NCBI RefSeq assembly: GCF_030053135.1 | Contig: NZ_CP125652.1 | Span: forward strand, 496,001-560,000 | DNA length: 64,000 nt | Source of the DNA: Rhizobium sp. BT04 | GTDB taxonomy: Bacteria > Pseudomonadota > Alphaproteobacteria > Rhizobiales > Rhizobiaceae | Direction of reading: 5' to 3' | In this document: positions 29,607 to 42,230 of the stretch, piece by piece | Numbering within the stretch: the first letter of the stretch is position 1 | Layout of the letters: every line of letters starts with the position of its first letter | Notes under the pieces: model-generated | What the model was told of the DNA's origin: nothing | Database searches by the model: none | What the model saw: the letters and a program-made list of their open reading frames with translations, nothing else | Position numbers and translations under genes: made by a program

Positions 29607-30932
29607 ATGCGCGCGACTGTCGTCGTGCCGGTTCTGAAATCGCGCAGTCGCGGCGGCCAGAGTGAATCGGCCTCGACCCGCACGCCGGAAAGCCGTCTCG
29701 AGGAGGCGACGGGCCTGGCCCAGGCGATCGACCTCGATGTCGTCAATGGCTCGATCGTGCCGGTCAATGATCCGAGACCGGCGACGCTGCTCGGCACAGG
29801 CAAGATCGAGGAGATCAAGGCGCTGCTCGATGAGCGCGATTCCGGTCTCGTCATCGTCGATCATCCGTTGACGCCGGTGCAACAGCGCAACCTCGAAAAG
29901 GAATGGAACGCCAAGGTCATCGACCGGACGGGCCTCATCCTCGAAATCTTCGGCCGCCGCGCCTCCACCAAGGAAGGCACGCTGCAGGTCGATCTCGCCC
30001 ATCTGAACTACCAGAAGGGCCGACTGGTGCGAAGCTGGACCCACCTTGAACGCCAGCGCGGCGGCGGCGGCTTCATGGGCGGCCCCGGCGAAACCCAGAT
30101 CGAAGCCGACCGGCGGCTCTTGCAGGACCGCATCATCAAGCTCGAACGCGAGCTGGAGCAGGTCGTGCGCACCCGCCAGCTCCACCGCGCCAAGCGCCGT
30201 AAGGTGCCGCATCCGATCGTGGCGCTCGTCGGTTATACCAATGCCGGCAAGTCGACGCTGTTCAACCGCATCACCGGCGCCGGCGTGCTGGCCGAGGACA
30301 TGCTCTTTGCCACGCTCGACCCGACGCTGCGGCGCATGAAGCTGCCGCACGGCCGCACCGTCATCCTGTCCGACACCGTCGGCTTCATCTCCGACCTGCC
30401 GACCCATCTCGTCGCCGCCTTCCGGGCAACGCTCGAAGAGGTGCTGGAAGCCGATCTCATCCTGCATGTCCGCGACATGTCAGATCCCGACAACCAGGCG
30501 CAGAGCTCCGACGTCATGCGCATCCTGAACGACCTCGGCATTGACGAGGCCGAGTCCGCCAAGCGGCTGATCGAGGTCTGGAACAAGATCGACCGGCTGG
30601 AGCCCGAAGTACACGACACCATGGTGCAGAAATCATCAGGCGCCAGCAACGTGGTGGCGGTGTCTGCCGTCAGCGGCGAGGGCGTCGGCACGCTGATGGA
30701 CGAGATCAGCCGCCGCCTCTCAGGCGTGATGACCGAAGCAACGATCCGCCTTCCCGTCGACAAGCTGGCGCTGCTGCCCTGGCTTTACGACCACGCGATC
30801 GTCGACGGCCGCGAGGATAATGAGGACGGCACGATCACGCTCGATCTGCGGCTGTCCGAGACCGAGGCGACCGAACTCGAACGCCGCATCGGCAACGGGC
30901 CGAAGTCTGGTAAGGAAGATTGGGAGCGGTAA
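29607..30932 (+). CDS. hflX: Ribosome-associated GTPase HflX
   Basis: 441 residues. N-terminal HflX domain (LLGTGKIEEIKALLDE, VDHPLTPVQQRNLEKEW, LAHLNYQKGRLVRSWTHLER), the glycine-rich linker GGGGFMGGPGETQIEADRR, and the G domain with GYTNAGKSTLFN, DTVGFISDLP and NKID. HflX splits stalled 70S ribosomes. The ATG at 29607 is used; the open frame extends upstream for about 25 codons without a usual start codon. Confidence 0.94.
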   Translation: MRATVVVPVLKSRSRGGQSESASTRTPESRLEEATGLAQAIDLDVVNGSIVPVNDPRPATLLGTGKIEEIKALLDERDSGLVIVDHPLTPVQQRNLEKEWNAKVIDRTGLILEIFGRRASTKEGTLQVDLAHLNYQKGRLVRSWTHLERQRGGGGFMGGPGETQIEADRRLLQDRIIKLERELEQVVRTRQLHRAKRRKVPHPIVALVGYTNAGKSTLFNRITGAGVLAEDMLFATLDPTLRRMKLPHGRTVILSDTVGFISDLPTHLVAAFRATLEEVLEADLILHVRDMSDPDNQAQSSDVMRILNDLGIDEAESAKRLIEVWNKIDRLEPEVHDTMVQKSSGASNVVAVSAVSGEGVGTLMDEISRRLSGVMTEATIRLPVDKLALLPWLYDHAIVDGREDNEDGTITLDLRLSETEATELERRIGNGPKSGKEDWER

Positions 30933-30976
30933 GGCGCGCGTGGCGCTTGTGCCACTGCTGTCCGGTTGGCGCTAGT

Positions 30977-31112
30977 GCCTGCCCCTAACCCTCTCCCCGT
31001 AAACGGGGCGAGGGGACGTGCCCTGCGAGAGGTGAGCGAGGAATCGAGAGGTCGCGGTTATCCCCCTTCGCCCCGCAGGCGGGGAGAAGGTGGCGGCAGC
31101 CAGATGAGGGGC
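30977..31112. repeat. Rhizobial intergenic mosaic (RIME-like) repeat, copy 1
   Basis: GC-rich repeat with the hairpins CTCTCCCCGTAAACGGGGCG and CGCCCCGCAGGCGGGG, bordered by GCCTGCCCCT and ATGAGGGGCTGG. The same order recurs at 52173-52345. This class of element is widespread between genes in Rhizobium. Confidence 0.85.
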
Positions 31113-31135
31113 TGGCCAAAATCGCCGACATTAAC

Positions 31136-31981
31136 TCACTCCGCCCCAACCACGATCGCCCGCTCGATCGCCTTGGCCGCCTGCCAGATTTCTTCCATCC
31201 GTTCCAGCGTCGCGTCTTCCAGCGTCTCACCTTCCGCTTCAAGAACGTTCTCTATATGGCTGAACCGACGCCTGAATTTCGTATTCGTCCCGCGCACTGC
31301 CTGTTCCGGATCCGCCTTCACATGCCGGCCGATATTGACGACCGCGAAGATCAGGTCGCCGAGTTCGTCGCTGACCTTCGCCCGATCGCCTTCCCGAAGT
31401 GCGGCCCGCAATTCGCCGATCTCCTCCTCGATCTTGTCGAGGATCGGTTCGGGGGCCGACCAGTCGAAGCCGACCTTGGCGGCGCGTTCCTGCAGCTTCA
31501 GCGCTTCCGTCAGAGCCGGGAAACTGCGCTGCACCGAGCCGAGGAAACCGCTCTTGAAATCCTCGCTGATGCCGCGCCTTGCCCGGCGCTCGGCGCGCTC
31601 GCGTTTTTCCGCCTGCTTGATCTCGTCCCACTGGATCTTCACCGCGTCGGGCGTGTCCGCCGCCGAGCGGGCAAAGACGTGCGGGTGGCGGCGGATCATC
31701 TTGGTGGTGATGGCGTTGACCACGTCGCCGAAGGAAAATTCCCCGGCCTCCTCCGCCATGCGGGCATGGAAGACCACCTGCAGCAGGAGGTCGCCGAGTT
31801 CGTCGCAGAGATCGTCCATATCGCCGCGCTCGATCGCATCGGAGACCTCATAAGCCTCCTCGATCGTATAGGGCTTGATCGTCTCGAAGTTCTGCTCGAT
31901 GTCCCAGGGGCAGCCGGTTTCGGGATGGCGCAGCGCCGCCATGATCTCGATCAGCCGTGAAATATCTTTGGAAGGTTCCAT
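31136..31981 (-). CDS. mazG: Nucleoside triphosphate pyrophosphohydrolase MazG
   Basis: 281 residues with two MazG domains. The N-terminal one has CPWDIEQNFETIKPYTIEEAYEV and ELGDLLLQVVFHARMAEE; the C-terminal one has KIEEEIGELRAALREGD and DELGDLIFAVVNIGRH, each with the ExxE...ExxD metal ligands. It hydrolyses NTPs to NMPs and pyrophosphate and is linked to nucleotide housecleaning. Confidence 0.93.
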   Translation of the reverse strand: MEPSKDISRLIEIMAALRHPETGCPWDIEQNFETIKPYTIEEAYEVSDAIERGDMDDLCDELGDLLLQVVFHARMAEEAGEFSFGDVVNAITTKMIRRHPHVFARSAADTPDAVKIQWDEIKQAEKRERAERRARRGISEDFKSGFLGSVQRSFPALTEALKLQERAAKVGFDWSAPEPILDKIEEEIGELRAALREGDRAKVSDELGDLIFAVVNIGRHVKADPEQAVRGTNTKFRRRFSHIENVLEAEGETLEDATLERMEEIWQAAKAIERAIVVGAE

Positions 31982-32001
31982 GGTTCCTCGGTTCAGGGGC
32001 C

Positions 32002-32595
32002 TCAGTTAAGAGGAATATCGTTGGCGCTCTTCGACGACTGGTAACTGGACGACAGCGCATCGTAGCGTGCCTTGATGCGGGCGGTCTGCGCCTTCAGCGC
32101 GGTCTTCAGAGAAGCCTCTTCGGTCTCGACGAGATCGGCGATGGCAAAGCTGTTCCAGAAGGCGTTTTGCCTGCGATAGCCGCCGGGTTCAAGCCCAAAG
32201 ACCTCCTTCAGGATCTTCAGGTCGTGCGGAATGGCGAAGGCATCGCGGGAATCCTCATGGCTGAAGAAATAGTAGAAATTGTCGAAGCCTGCCCAGGTGA
32301 TCGCCGACATGCACATGGTGCAGGGTTCGTGCGTCGACAGGAAGATCAGGTCTTTGGTCGCCGGCTTGTCGCCAAGCTCGTAGAAGCGCTTCAGCGTATG
32401 CACCTCGCCATGCCAGAGCGGGTTCTCGAGTTCGTTGTTGGTCTCGGCGACGACGAGTGACAGATCGGATTTGCGCAGGATTGCCGCCCCGAACACCTTA
32501 TTGCCGAGCGAAACCCCGTGCTCGGTCAACGGCAGGATATCCTCTTCCATGACCGCAAGCAGGCGGGAGGCGATGGTCTTGTCAGGCATGGACAT
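32002..32595 (-). CDS. Nucleoside deaminase-like zinc enzyme
   Basis: 197 residues with the cytidine/deoxycytidylate deaminase zinc site: HGEVHTL (His and catalytic Glu) and PCTMCMSAITWAGF (two Cys). The long C-terminal tail (about 135-197) with a helical EEASLKTALKAQTARIKARY segment distinguishes it from TadA and guanine deaminase. Substrate unknown. The start is ATG at 32595 or 32589. Confidence 0.8.
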   Translation of the reverse strand: MSMPDKTIASRLLAVMEEDILPLTEHGVSLGNKVFGAAILRKSDLSLVVAETNNELENPLWHGEVHTLKRFYELGDKPATKDLIFLSTHEPCTMCMSAITWAGFDNFYYFFSHEDSRDAFAIPHDLKILKEVFGLEPGGYRRQNAFWNSFAIADLVETEEASLKTALKAQTARIKARYDALSSSYQSSKSANDIPLN

Positions 32596-32866
32596 CTCCG
32601 GTTTTCCCTCAGTCTATCGCCTTGGCGGCGCGAGTGAAATGCGCCAAACGCTGGTGGACGCCGTTTGTCACAGGCTTTACACTGCGCTGCAGCAATGGGC
32701 CAGGGTGGGGCAGTTGGTGAGGCATTTTTGTCAGCATGGGTGACTTTTCTCAAATCATTGATCGCGCGAGCAAAAGAATACGCGCTTGCCTGGGCTTTCG
32801 GATTTCTGTTCCTTCAATCGCTTGTCGACAAAGGGCATATTCCGGCAACTTCGAAGTGGATTCGTG

Positions 32867-34303
<1,437 letters not shown>

Positions 34304-34305
34304 AT

Positions 34306-34620
34306 ATGGGTGACAAGGTTCTGACGGCCAACCGGCTGACGGATGGCATTGCCGTCTGGCTGGATGCGAACGGGAAGTGGTCCACCTCGCTGCAGGAGGC
34401 GCTTGTCGCCCGTCACAACGAAGCGGTTGAAGCGCTGGAGGCGATCGGCAAGAAATCATACGCCGACAACGAGGTGGTTGACGTCGCCGTCGTCGACGTT
34501 CAGGAAACCGACGGCATTTTATGGCCGCTGCGCCTTCGCGAGCGCATCCGCGCCCAGGGCCCGACCATGGAATATGCCCCGGGCTACGCTCCGGCCGATC
34601 CCGAATTCATTGCAGTCTGA
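34306..34620 (+). CDS. DUF2849 protein of the sulfite reduction operon
   Basis: 104 residues (VLTANRLTDGIAVWLDANGKWST, EALEAIGKKSYADNEVVDVAVV). DUF2849 proteins are regularly encoded between cysG and cysI in alphaproteobacteria. No enzymatic motif is visible. Starts three bases after the cysG stop and ends eight bases before cysI, so it is cotranscribed. Confidence 0.88.
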   Translation: MGDKVLTANRLTDGIAVWLDANGKWSTSLQEALVARHNEAVEALEAIGKKSYADNEVVDVAVVDVQETDGILWPLRLRERIRAQGPTMEYAPGYAPADPEFIAV

Positions 34621-34628
34621 GGAAGACG

Positions 34629-36299
<1,671 letters not shown>

Positions 36300-36309
36300 G
36301 GAGGGGATG

Positions 36310-36822
36310 ATGACCAAGATCTGGAGAGAAACCGGTTTTGTCGAAAACGATCCCTGGGTGATCGAAACCGACGAGGTGAAGGCGACCGGGGAGCAGAAGC
36401 CGCTGCTCGGCCTCGACGAATTGATCGCCAAGGCCGATGAAAGCAACGATGTCGGCCTCGGCGTGCTGATCAAGCCGGCCGACGATGTGCGCCGGCTGGA
36501 GCCCTACCTCGATCGCCTCGCAATCGTCGCCGTTGCCTTTCCCGCCTTCAACGACGGCCGCGCTTTCAGCCATGCCTCGCTGCTGCGCCAGCGCCTGGGC
36601 TATGCCAACGAGCTGCGCGCCGTCGGCGACGTGCTGATCGATCAGGTGCCGCTGATGCTGCGTGTCGGCATCGACAGCTTTTCCGTCACCAACGCCACGG
36701 CACTGAAGCGGCTTTCCGAAAACCGTCTTCCCGCCATTCCCCATCATTATCAGCCGGCGGTGCGTGACGCCGACGCCGGCAAGGGCTATAGTTGGCGCCG
36801 TCAGGCGAAACCGGCCGCATAA
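36310..36822 (+). CDS. DUF934 protein, sulfite reduction accessory
   Basis: 170 residues (TKIWRETGFVENDPWVIETDE, FNDGRAFSHASLLRQRLGYANELRAVGDVL). DUF934 genes almost always follow cysI and are thought to assist sulfite reduction or electron delivery; the mechanism is not established. AAGGAGG lies just ahead of the tandem ATGs at 36307 and 36310; the second has better spacing. Confidence 0.88.
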   Translation: MTKIWRETGFVENDPWVIETDEVKATGEQKPLLGLDELIAKADESNDVGLGVLIKPADDVRRLEPYLDRLAIVAVAFPAFNDGRAFSHASLLRQRLGYANELRAVGDVLIDQVPLMLRVGIDSFSVTNATALKRLSENRLPAIPHHYQPAVRDADAGKGYSWRRQAKPAA

Positions 36823-36860
36823 GCGGCCGGTCCGCCTTTTTACGATGGCGGAATGATAGC

Positions 36861-38069
36861 ATGAAGAGATTCGAAGTGGCGGTGATCGGTGGCGGTCTCG
36901 CCGGCATGATCGCCGCAATCGCGCTCGCCCGCGGCGGTCGCAGCGTGGCGCTGGTGGCACCTTCTTCGAATGAAGACCGGCGCACCACGGCGCTGATGGA
37001 TCAGTCGATCCGCTTCCTCGATCGCCTGACGCTCTGGGAAAGGCTGCGCCCGTCAGCCGCGCCTCTGACCAGCATGCGCATCATCGACGGCACCGACCGG
37101 CTGCTGCGCGCGCCGACGACCACGTTTCGCGCCGCCGAGGTTGGCCTCGATGCCTTCGGCTATAATTTTCCCAACAAGGTTTTGACCGAGATCCTCGAAG
37201 CGGCCGCGGCCGGCGAGGGCAATATCACCCGCTTCACCGACCTAGCCGAATCGATCGGCGTTACCACCGAAGCCGTTTCGATCACGCTTGCCGGCGGCGA
37301 GACGCTGACGGCCGATTTTGCCGTCGGCGCCGATGGCCGTGGCTCGAAATTGCGCGAAACGGCTGGCATCGACACCCGCAAGTGGTCCTATCCGCAATCG
37401 GCCATGGTGCTGAACTTCGCCCATTCGCTGCCGCACCAGAATATCTCGACCGAGTTCCACACCAAACACGGCCCCTTTACCCAGGTGCCGCTGCCGGGCG
37501 GCCGTTCCAGCCTCGTCTGGGTGCAGGATCCTACCGAGGCGGCTGCCCGCATGGAATTGCCGCTGCCCGAACTTGGGCTGCTCGTCGAGGCGCAGATGCA
37601 GTCCATGCTTGGCAAGGTTGATGTGGAGGAGGGCGTCCAGGTCTGGCCGCTGTCGGGCATGATGGCGCATCGTTTCGGCAAGGGACGCATCGCGTTGATC
37701 GGCGAGGCCGCCCATGTCTTCCCGCCGATCGGGGCGCAGGGGCTGAACCTCAGCCTGCGCGATATCATGGCGCTTGCCGATATCCTCTGCGACAGGGCCG
37801 AATTGCCGGTGCCGGCCGATGCCGGCGACAGCTTCGAGCGCCGACGCCGCGCCGATATCATGACGCGCACGGCAAGTGTCGATCTTCTCAACCGTTCGCT
37901 GCTTTCGGATTTCCTCCCCGTCCAGATGCTGCGGGCTGCGGGCCTGCATATCCTCTCGGCCATACCGCCGCTGCGCAACATCGTCATGCGCGAGGGCATC
38001 GAGCCCGGCCGCGGTTTCCGCGATATTCCCGATGCGCTACGGGAAAAGCTGAAGCGGAAGAAGGCCTGA
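36861..38069 (+). CDS. UbiH/UbiF/Coq6-family FAD monooxygenase
   Basis: 402 residues. GxGxxG motif VIGGGLAGMIAAIALARGG, the DG motif ADFAVGADGRGSKLRE and the GD motif IGEAAHVFPPIGAQGLNLSLRD are those of ubiquinone-biosynthesis hydroxylases. Which carbon it hydroxylates cannot be told from the sequence. The coding end overlaps the convergent AEC transporter by 33 bases. Confidence 0.88.
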   Translation: MKRFEVAVIGGGLAGMIAAIALARGGRSVALVAPSSNEDRRTTALMDQSIRFLDRLTLWERLRPSAAPLTSMRIIDGTDRLLRAPTTTFRAAEVGLDAFGYNFPNKVLTEILEAAAAGEGNITRFTDLAESIGVTTEAVSITLAGGETLTADFAVGADGRGSKLRETAGIDTRKWSYPQSAMVLNFAHSLPHQNISTEFHTKHGPFTQVPLPGGRSSLVWVQDPTEAAARMELPLPELGLLVEAQMQSMLGKVDVEEGVQVWPLSGMMAHRFGKGRIALIGEAAHVFPPIGAQGLNLSLRDIMALADILCDRAELPVPADAGDSFERRRRADIMTRTASVDLLNRSLLSDFLPVQMLRAAGLHILSAIPPLRNIVMREGIEPGRGFRDIPDALREKLKRKKA

Positions 38070-38999
38070 GCGGATCGCGATCAGCCAGAGCGAAACGCTT
38101 GCCACCGAGAGCACCGTCGTGATCAGGATCGTCGCCGAGGCGCGCTCCTGCCAGACGCCATATTGCTGGCCGATGACGAAGACATTGGTCGCCGTCGGCA
38201 GGCAGGCGAGCAGCACGGCCGCATAAATCCACACCGGCTCGAAACCGCCGACAACGGTCAGCGCCAGGAAAACCGCGATCGGATGCAGGATCAACTTCGC
38301 CGGCACGATATAGCCGATCTCAGCTGGAACCCGTTTCAGCGGCCTGAGCGCCAGCGTCACGCCCATGGCAAAGAGGGCGCACGGGGCGGCGGCCTGGGCG
38401 AGATAATCGACGAGGCGCTGAAACGCCAGCGGCTGATCAATGTGCAGGGCGGCGACCGCAAAGCCTGCAGCCGTCGACAGGATGAAGGGATGCAGGGCGA
38501 CCTTCCGGGCGATATCGGCGGCAAGCCGCCCGGCCGAACGCTTGTCGTCGCCGGCCGCCGCCATCAGCGCCGGTGCGACGATGAAATGCAGCGCGTTCTC
38601 GAAGCAGATGATCAGCGCCACCGGCACGGCCGCACCTTCGCCGAGCGCCAAGAGCGCCAGGCCCGGTCCCATATAGCCGATATTGCCATAGGCGCCGGCA
38701 AAGGCCTGGATGGTGCAATCGGCAAGCGAATTGCCGCGCAGGAAGCGGCCGATGGCGAAGAGCAGGATGAAAATCGCATAGGTCGCTGCGATATCGGTGA
38801 CGATGAAATCGACCCGCGTCAGCTGTTCGATCGGTGTGCGCGAGACGAGCTTGAAGAACAAGGCGGGCAGGGCGGCATAGATGATGAAGGTGTTCAGCCA
38901 GCCAAGCGCCTCGGCCGGCTGCTTCGTCGCCTTGCCGGCGATGAAACCGATCAGGATCAGGCCGAAGAACGGCAGCAGCAGGCTGATGATATCGGCCAA
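38037..38999 (-). CDS. AEC (auxin efflux carrier) family transporter
   Basis: 320 residues, about ten membrane helices in two five-helix repeats. Family signatures: LLPFFGLILIGFIAGK at the N terminus and NVFVIGQQYGVWQERASATILITTVLSV at the C terminus. Bacterial AEC proteins carry malonate, malate or other organic anions; the substrate is unknown. The start is a TTG at 38999 with GGAAG ahead of it; the long upstream frame overlaps ccdA and is not coding. Confidence 0.85.
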   Translation of the reverse strand: MADIISLLLPFFGLILIGFIAGKATKQPAEALGWLNTFIIYAALPALFFKLVSRTPIEQLTRVDFIVTDIAATYAIFILLFAIGRFLRGNSLADCTIQAFAGAYGNIGYMGPGLALLALGEGAAVPVALIICFENALHFIVAPALMAAAGDDKRSAGRLAADIARKVALHPFILSTAAGFAVAALHIDQPLAFQRLVDYLAQAAAPCALFAMGVTLALRPLKRVPAEIGYIVPAKLILHPIAVFLALTVVGGFEPVWIYAAVLLACLPTATNVFVIGQQYGVWQERASATILITTVLSVASVSLWLIAIRSGLLPLQLFP

Positions 39000-39040
39000 G
39001 AGGTCTTCCAGTGGACGGGAACGATCGGCGGGTAAAAGCT

Positions 39041-39790
39041 CTAACCGATTTGCATCAGAATCGGAAAGGTCTGCTGGAACCAGATCGCCACATCGCTGAC
39101 CCAGCCGAACAGGAAGGCGAGGCCGGTGAGGATGAGGAAAACGCCCATCACTTTCTCCACCGTGCCGAGATGGCGGCGGAAGCGCGACAGGAAGCGCATG
39201 AAAGCGCCGGAAAAGCCGGCGGCGATCCAGAAGGGAATGGCCAGGCCGAGCGAATAGACGGCGAGCAGCCCGGCGCCGGAGCCGACCGTCTCGCGCGAGG
39301 CGGCAACGCCGAGAATCGCGCCGAGCACCGGGCCGATGCAGGGCGTCCAGCCGAAGGCGAAGGCAAGGCCCATGATGTAAGCGCCCGTCAGCGTCGCCGG
39401 CCTGCCGCCGCCCTGGAAGCGCGCCTCGCGGGCAAGCAGCCCGATTCGGAAGAGGCCGAGGAAATTCAGCCCCATGACGATGATGATCAGCCCGCCGAGC
39501 TTGGAGAGCAGATCGAGATGCTGGCGAAGCGCCATGCCGATGCTGGAGGCGCCGGCGCCGAGCGCGACGAAGACGGTGGCAAAGCCGAGCGTGAAGAGCA
39601 GCGCCGAGAACAGCACGCCGCGCCTGATATCGGGCGAGACCGCCACCGCGCCGCCGCCGCGGAACTGCTCGACTGAAATGCCAGCCATATAGCAGAGATA
39701 GGGCGGGACGAGGGGAAGCACGCAGGGCGAAAGAAAGGAAAGCGCCCCTGCTATCAAGGCGCTCCACAGGGAAATATTGGCAATCGACAC
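39041..39790 (-). CDS. ccdA: Cytochrome c biogenesis / thiol transport protein CcdA
   Basis: 249 residues, six membrane helices. The two thiol motifs are visible: LSPCVLPLVPPYLCYMAG in helix 1 and GWTPCIGPVLGAIL in the fourth. CcdA passes electrons from cytoplasmic thioredoxin to the periplasm for heme attachment to cytochrome c and disulfide handling. Confidence 0.92.
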   Translation of the reverse strand: MSIANISLWSALIAGALSFLSPCVLPLVPPYLCYMAGISVEQFRGGGAVAVSPDIRRGVLFSALLFTLGFATVFVALGAGASSIGMALRQHLDLLSKLGGLIIIVMGLNFLGLFRIGLLAREARFQGGGRPATLTGAYIMGLAFAFGWTPCIGPVLGAILGVAASRETVGSGAGLLAVYSLGLAIPFWIAAGFSGAFMRFLSRFRRHLGTVEKVMGVFLILTGLAFLFGWVSDVAIWFQQTFPILMQIG

Positions 39791-40000
39791 GCATTCTCTC
39801 CGGCTGCAATCTGCGTGATGTTCCTAGCTTTGCAGGCCCATCATTGCCAATCACCTTTTTGCGCACGCAGGCAATATGCCTCAAGCTCGGCAAGAAATGT
39901 GCCGATCGCCGAAAAAAGCCGAATTTTTCGGTTGACCGCAATGGGTCGCCTGCCTATGTTCCGCCCACTTCCGGCCGGGGTGGTCACATCCGCGGAGAGG

Positions 40001-40076
40001 GAGAGCGTAGCTCAGCCGGTAGAGCAACTGACTTTTAATCAGTAGGTCTCGGGTTCGAACCCCGACGCTCTCACCA
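40001..40076 (+). tRNA. tRNA-Lys (anticodon TTT)
   Basis: 76 bases with a seven-base-pair acceptor stem GAGAGCG / CGCTCTC, D-arm GCTCAGCCGGTAGAGC, anticodon stem ACTGA / TCAGT with TTT at 40034-40036, T-arm GGGTTCGAACCCC, and an encoded CCA. The 3' end is followed within about 120 bases by an integrase remnant, so it has probably served as an attachment site. Confidence 0.97.
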
Positions 40077-40192
40077 ACAAATTCAAAGGCTTGCGGCCTT
40101 GGATTAGCCAGATTACCGGCTATAATGCCCTCACACATGTCTCGCACAGTCTGAGGGGATGAAATGACCTCGCGCTCCGGGGCAAAAGCCGG

Positions 40193-40984
40193 GTGGGTCA
40201 GCTGAAGCAGGAAAGAACCTTTGCCGACGCGGCCAAGCAGTTCGTTCGGGAATATGTGCCGCTGACCAATGGCGAACGAAATCCGCGCTACGTGAAGGAC
40301 CACGAGGCGCGGCTGGACAACCATCTACTCCCTTACTTCGGCGCCATTGGGCTCAGTGCTCTGACGGCGGGCAAGGTCCAGGAATACCGGGTCATGCGGC
40401 TCCAGCCGCACCCGGTGACTGGCAAAGTGCCGACACGCAGCACCCTGCATCATGAAACGGTGACGCTCCGGCAGGTGATGAAAACCGCCCTGCTGCATGG
40501 CTGGCTCAGCCACCTGCCGGACTTTTCCGCGCCGTATCGGGCGTCGGGTAAAGTCAGCTACCGGGCGTGGTTCTCGCCCGAGGAATACAAGCGGCTCTAC
40601 ACCTATACCCGCGGCCGCGTCACCGCGGTCCACGGCGAAAGCTATCAGCATGCCGTTGAACAGTTGCACGACTATATCCTCTTCATGGCCAATACCGGCC
40701 TGCGGCCCGACGAAGCCAACCGGCTGGAATACCGAGACGTGACCATTGAAGAGGATGCGGGTAGCGGTGAGCGGATATTGCTGATCGAAGTGCGTGGCAA
40801 GCGTGGCGTCGGCTACTGCAGGAGCACCACCGGTGCGGTGCATCCCTTTGAGCGGCTTGTGAAACGGAACACTCCCAAGCCTACCGACCTGGTTTTCCCC
40901 CAAGACCACAAAAAGCAGTTCAACAGGGTGCTGGCGGATTGTGAATTGAAATTCGACCATGAGGGCAACAGGCGCTCGGCCTGA
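40193..40984 (+). pseudogene. Tyrosine recombinase (integrase), truncated
   Basis: 263 residues of a phage-type integrase. The SAM-like core-binding part is present (FADAAKQFVREYVPL, LRQVMKTALLHGWLSHLPDFS). The catalytic domain reaches the first Arg (FMANTGLRPDEANRLEYRDV) and the following Lys region (VRGKRGVGYCRSTTGAVHP). It stops after NRRSA, where the HxxR and the catalytic Tyr should follow, and it also lacks the usual N-terminal arm. It is therefore inactive. It lies just downstream of, and in the same direction as, tRNA-Lys. Confidence 0.85.
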
Positions 40985-41050
40985 TAAAGGTCTAGTCACG
41001 TACGCAATTCAGTCTGGCTAGTGTTAGACGAATTCGCCTGTGATCTGAGG

Positions 41051-41070
41051 TGTGACCCCATTTTCTGGAC
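41051..41070 (+). repeat. Possible insertion-sequence terminal remnant
   Basis: TGTGACCCCATTTTCTGGAC resembles the terminal repeats of IS3-group elements (TGACCCCATTTT..GGAC). No transposase is nearby. It lies 67 bases past the integrase truncation. Weak evidence. Confidence 0.3.
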
Positions 41071-41209
41071 GCGGCGTAACATCTTCGGTTCGGATGGAGG
41101 CATGCACTGCGTATAGTAGGAGCTTACTGTCGTACCTTATTCTCCAGTCGCCAACCCAAACGGTCGTTGGCGAGAGATTGCATTTCGCTCCGGGTGTCCG
41201 GGTAGGCGG

Positions 41210-41608
41210 TTAACAGGGGGCGGCTACTTTGTTCGTCACTCGCCAAGCCAGGGACTTTTCTATGCGAGCGATATCGATCCTCGACGCTTTGCCTTTCTCA
41301 AGTATCAGCATAGCCGGTGTTGAACCGTATGCACAAGCTCTTCGAAGAGCCTTGAGAACAGGGCCATTTATGAGCAGATAATCACCCAGATCAACGCAGT
41401 TAGGTTCGCCTGTGTCAATCAGATTGCCGTTGGAATCACACCTTTGAGTATAGTGGAAATTGTTTGCTGCAGCTGAAAGCCGATTAACGGCAGCGGTCGC
41501 GCTGAACATATCCCAGAAGAAATATGTGACAACAGCAATACAGCCGACGAGTACGCTGACCCTGTAAAGGCCACGAGCAAGACTAGGATTGGCTTCATTA
41601 TCCTGCAC
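41210..41608 (-). CDS. Hypothetical protein with one membrane helix
   Basis: 132 residues; one N-terminal membrane helix (GLYRVSVLVGCIAVVTYFFWDMF) and a soluble tail with three or four cysteines (RCDSNGNLIDTGEPNC, RRACAYGS, C-terminal Cys), suggesting disulfides outside the cytoplasm. I do not recognise a family. Confidence 0.5.
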   Translation of the reverse strand: MQDNEANPSLARGLYRVSVLVGCIAVVTYFFWDMFSATAAVNRLSAAANNFHYTQRCDSNGNLIDTGEPNCVDLGDYLLINGPVLKALRRACAYGSTPAMLILEKGKASRIDIARIEKSLAWRVTNKVAAPC

Positions 41609-41834
41609 TATGTGCTACTCCAAGCTGGGGAAAAAACGTGAAATGTGGCGGACACTATAGGCTTCGAAGGCAAACACAATGGCTAGAATTGCCGCACGAG
41701 CGATCGAACAGCGGGGAATTCTGCCGCGTTTGCCACTCGGTTCGATATAGCCTTGACGTCATTTTTTACCTGTGAGGCAATGGGTTGCGATCATCTAGAA
41801 CCGCACCAATCCCACCCAATGAAAGTCATTGCTC

Positions 41835-42230
41835 ATGGAAGCATTGCACGCGCTTGTCCTGACCGATGCGCAATTGCACGAGATGCTGACCGAGGCCGCC
41901 AAGCGAGGGGCGGCTTTGGCCGTCGCCGAGCTTCGTGCGCAGCTCCACCAGGCGCCGGACGATGCTACCCTGCAAAAGCTTCGAACATATCTGGCCGACC
42001 CAGCTTCCCTTGCCAACCCGCACGATCATTGGGCGCACAGTGGTATCATCTGCCAGATCGCGGCCACGGCACGCGGCAAGCCCAAATCCACTGCGTGGTT
42101 CATGAAGTTCCAGCGCGAAACAAGCCTGAATGAGTGCTTCAATCGGCCGAGCCCGGCCTACGGACGTCGCCGGGAATGGACGTTTTTTGACATCAAACTG
42201 GCGTGGGACGCCTATTATCGCCGGCGGTAG
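41835..42230 (+). CDS. Hypothetical protein, DNA-associated type unclear
   Basis: 131 residues from ATG 41835. The N-terminal helical part (LTDAQLHEMLTEAAKRGAALAVAELRAQL) is followed by a basic C-terminal part (SPAYGRRREWTFFDIKLAWDAYYRRR). The pattern recalls small accessory proteins seen in rhizobia, but no function can be named. It lies in the accessory stretch behind tRNA-Lys. Confidence 0.5.
   Translation: MEALHALVLTDAQLHEMLTEAAKRGAALAVAELRAQLHQAPDDATLQKLRTYLADPASLANPHDHWAHSGIICQIAATARGKPKSTAWFMKFQRETSLNECFNRPSPAYGRRREWTFFDIKLAWDAYYRRR

Noticed and set aside
30977..31112. CRISPR or terminator array
   Set aside because: The hairpins are those of a RIME-like repeat; there are no regular spacers.
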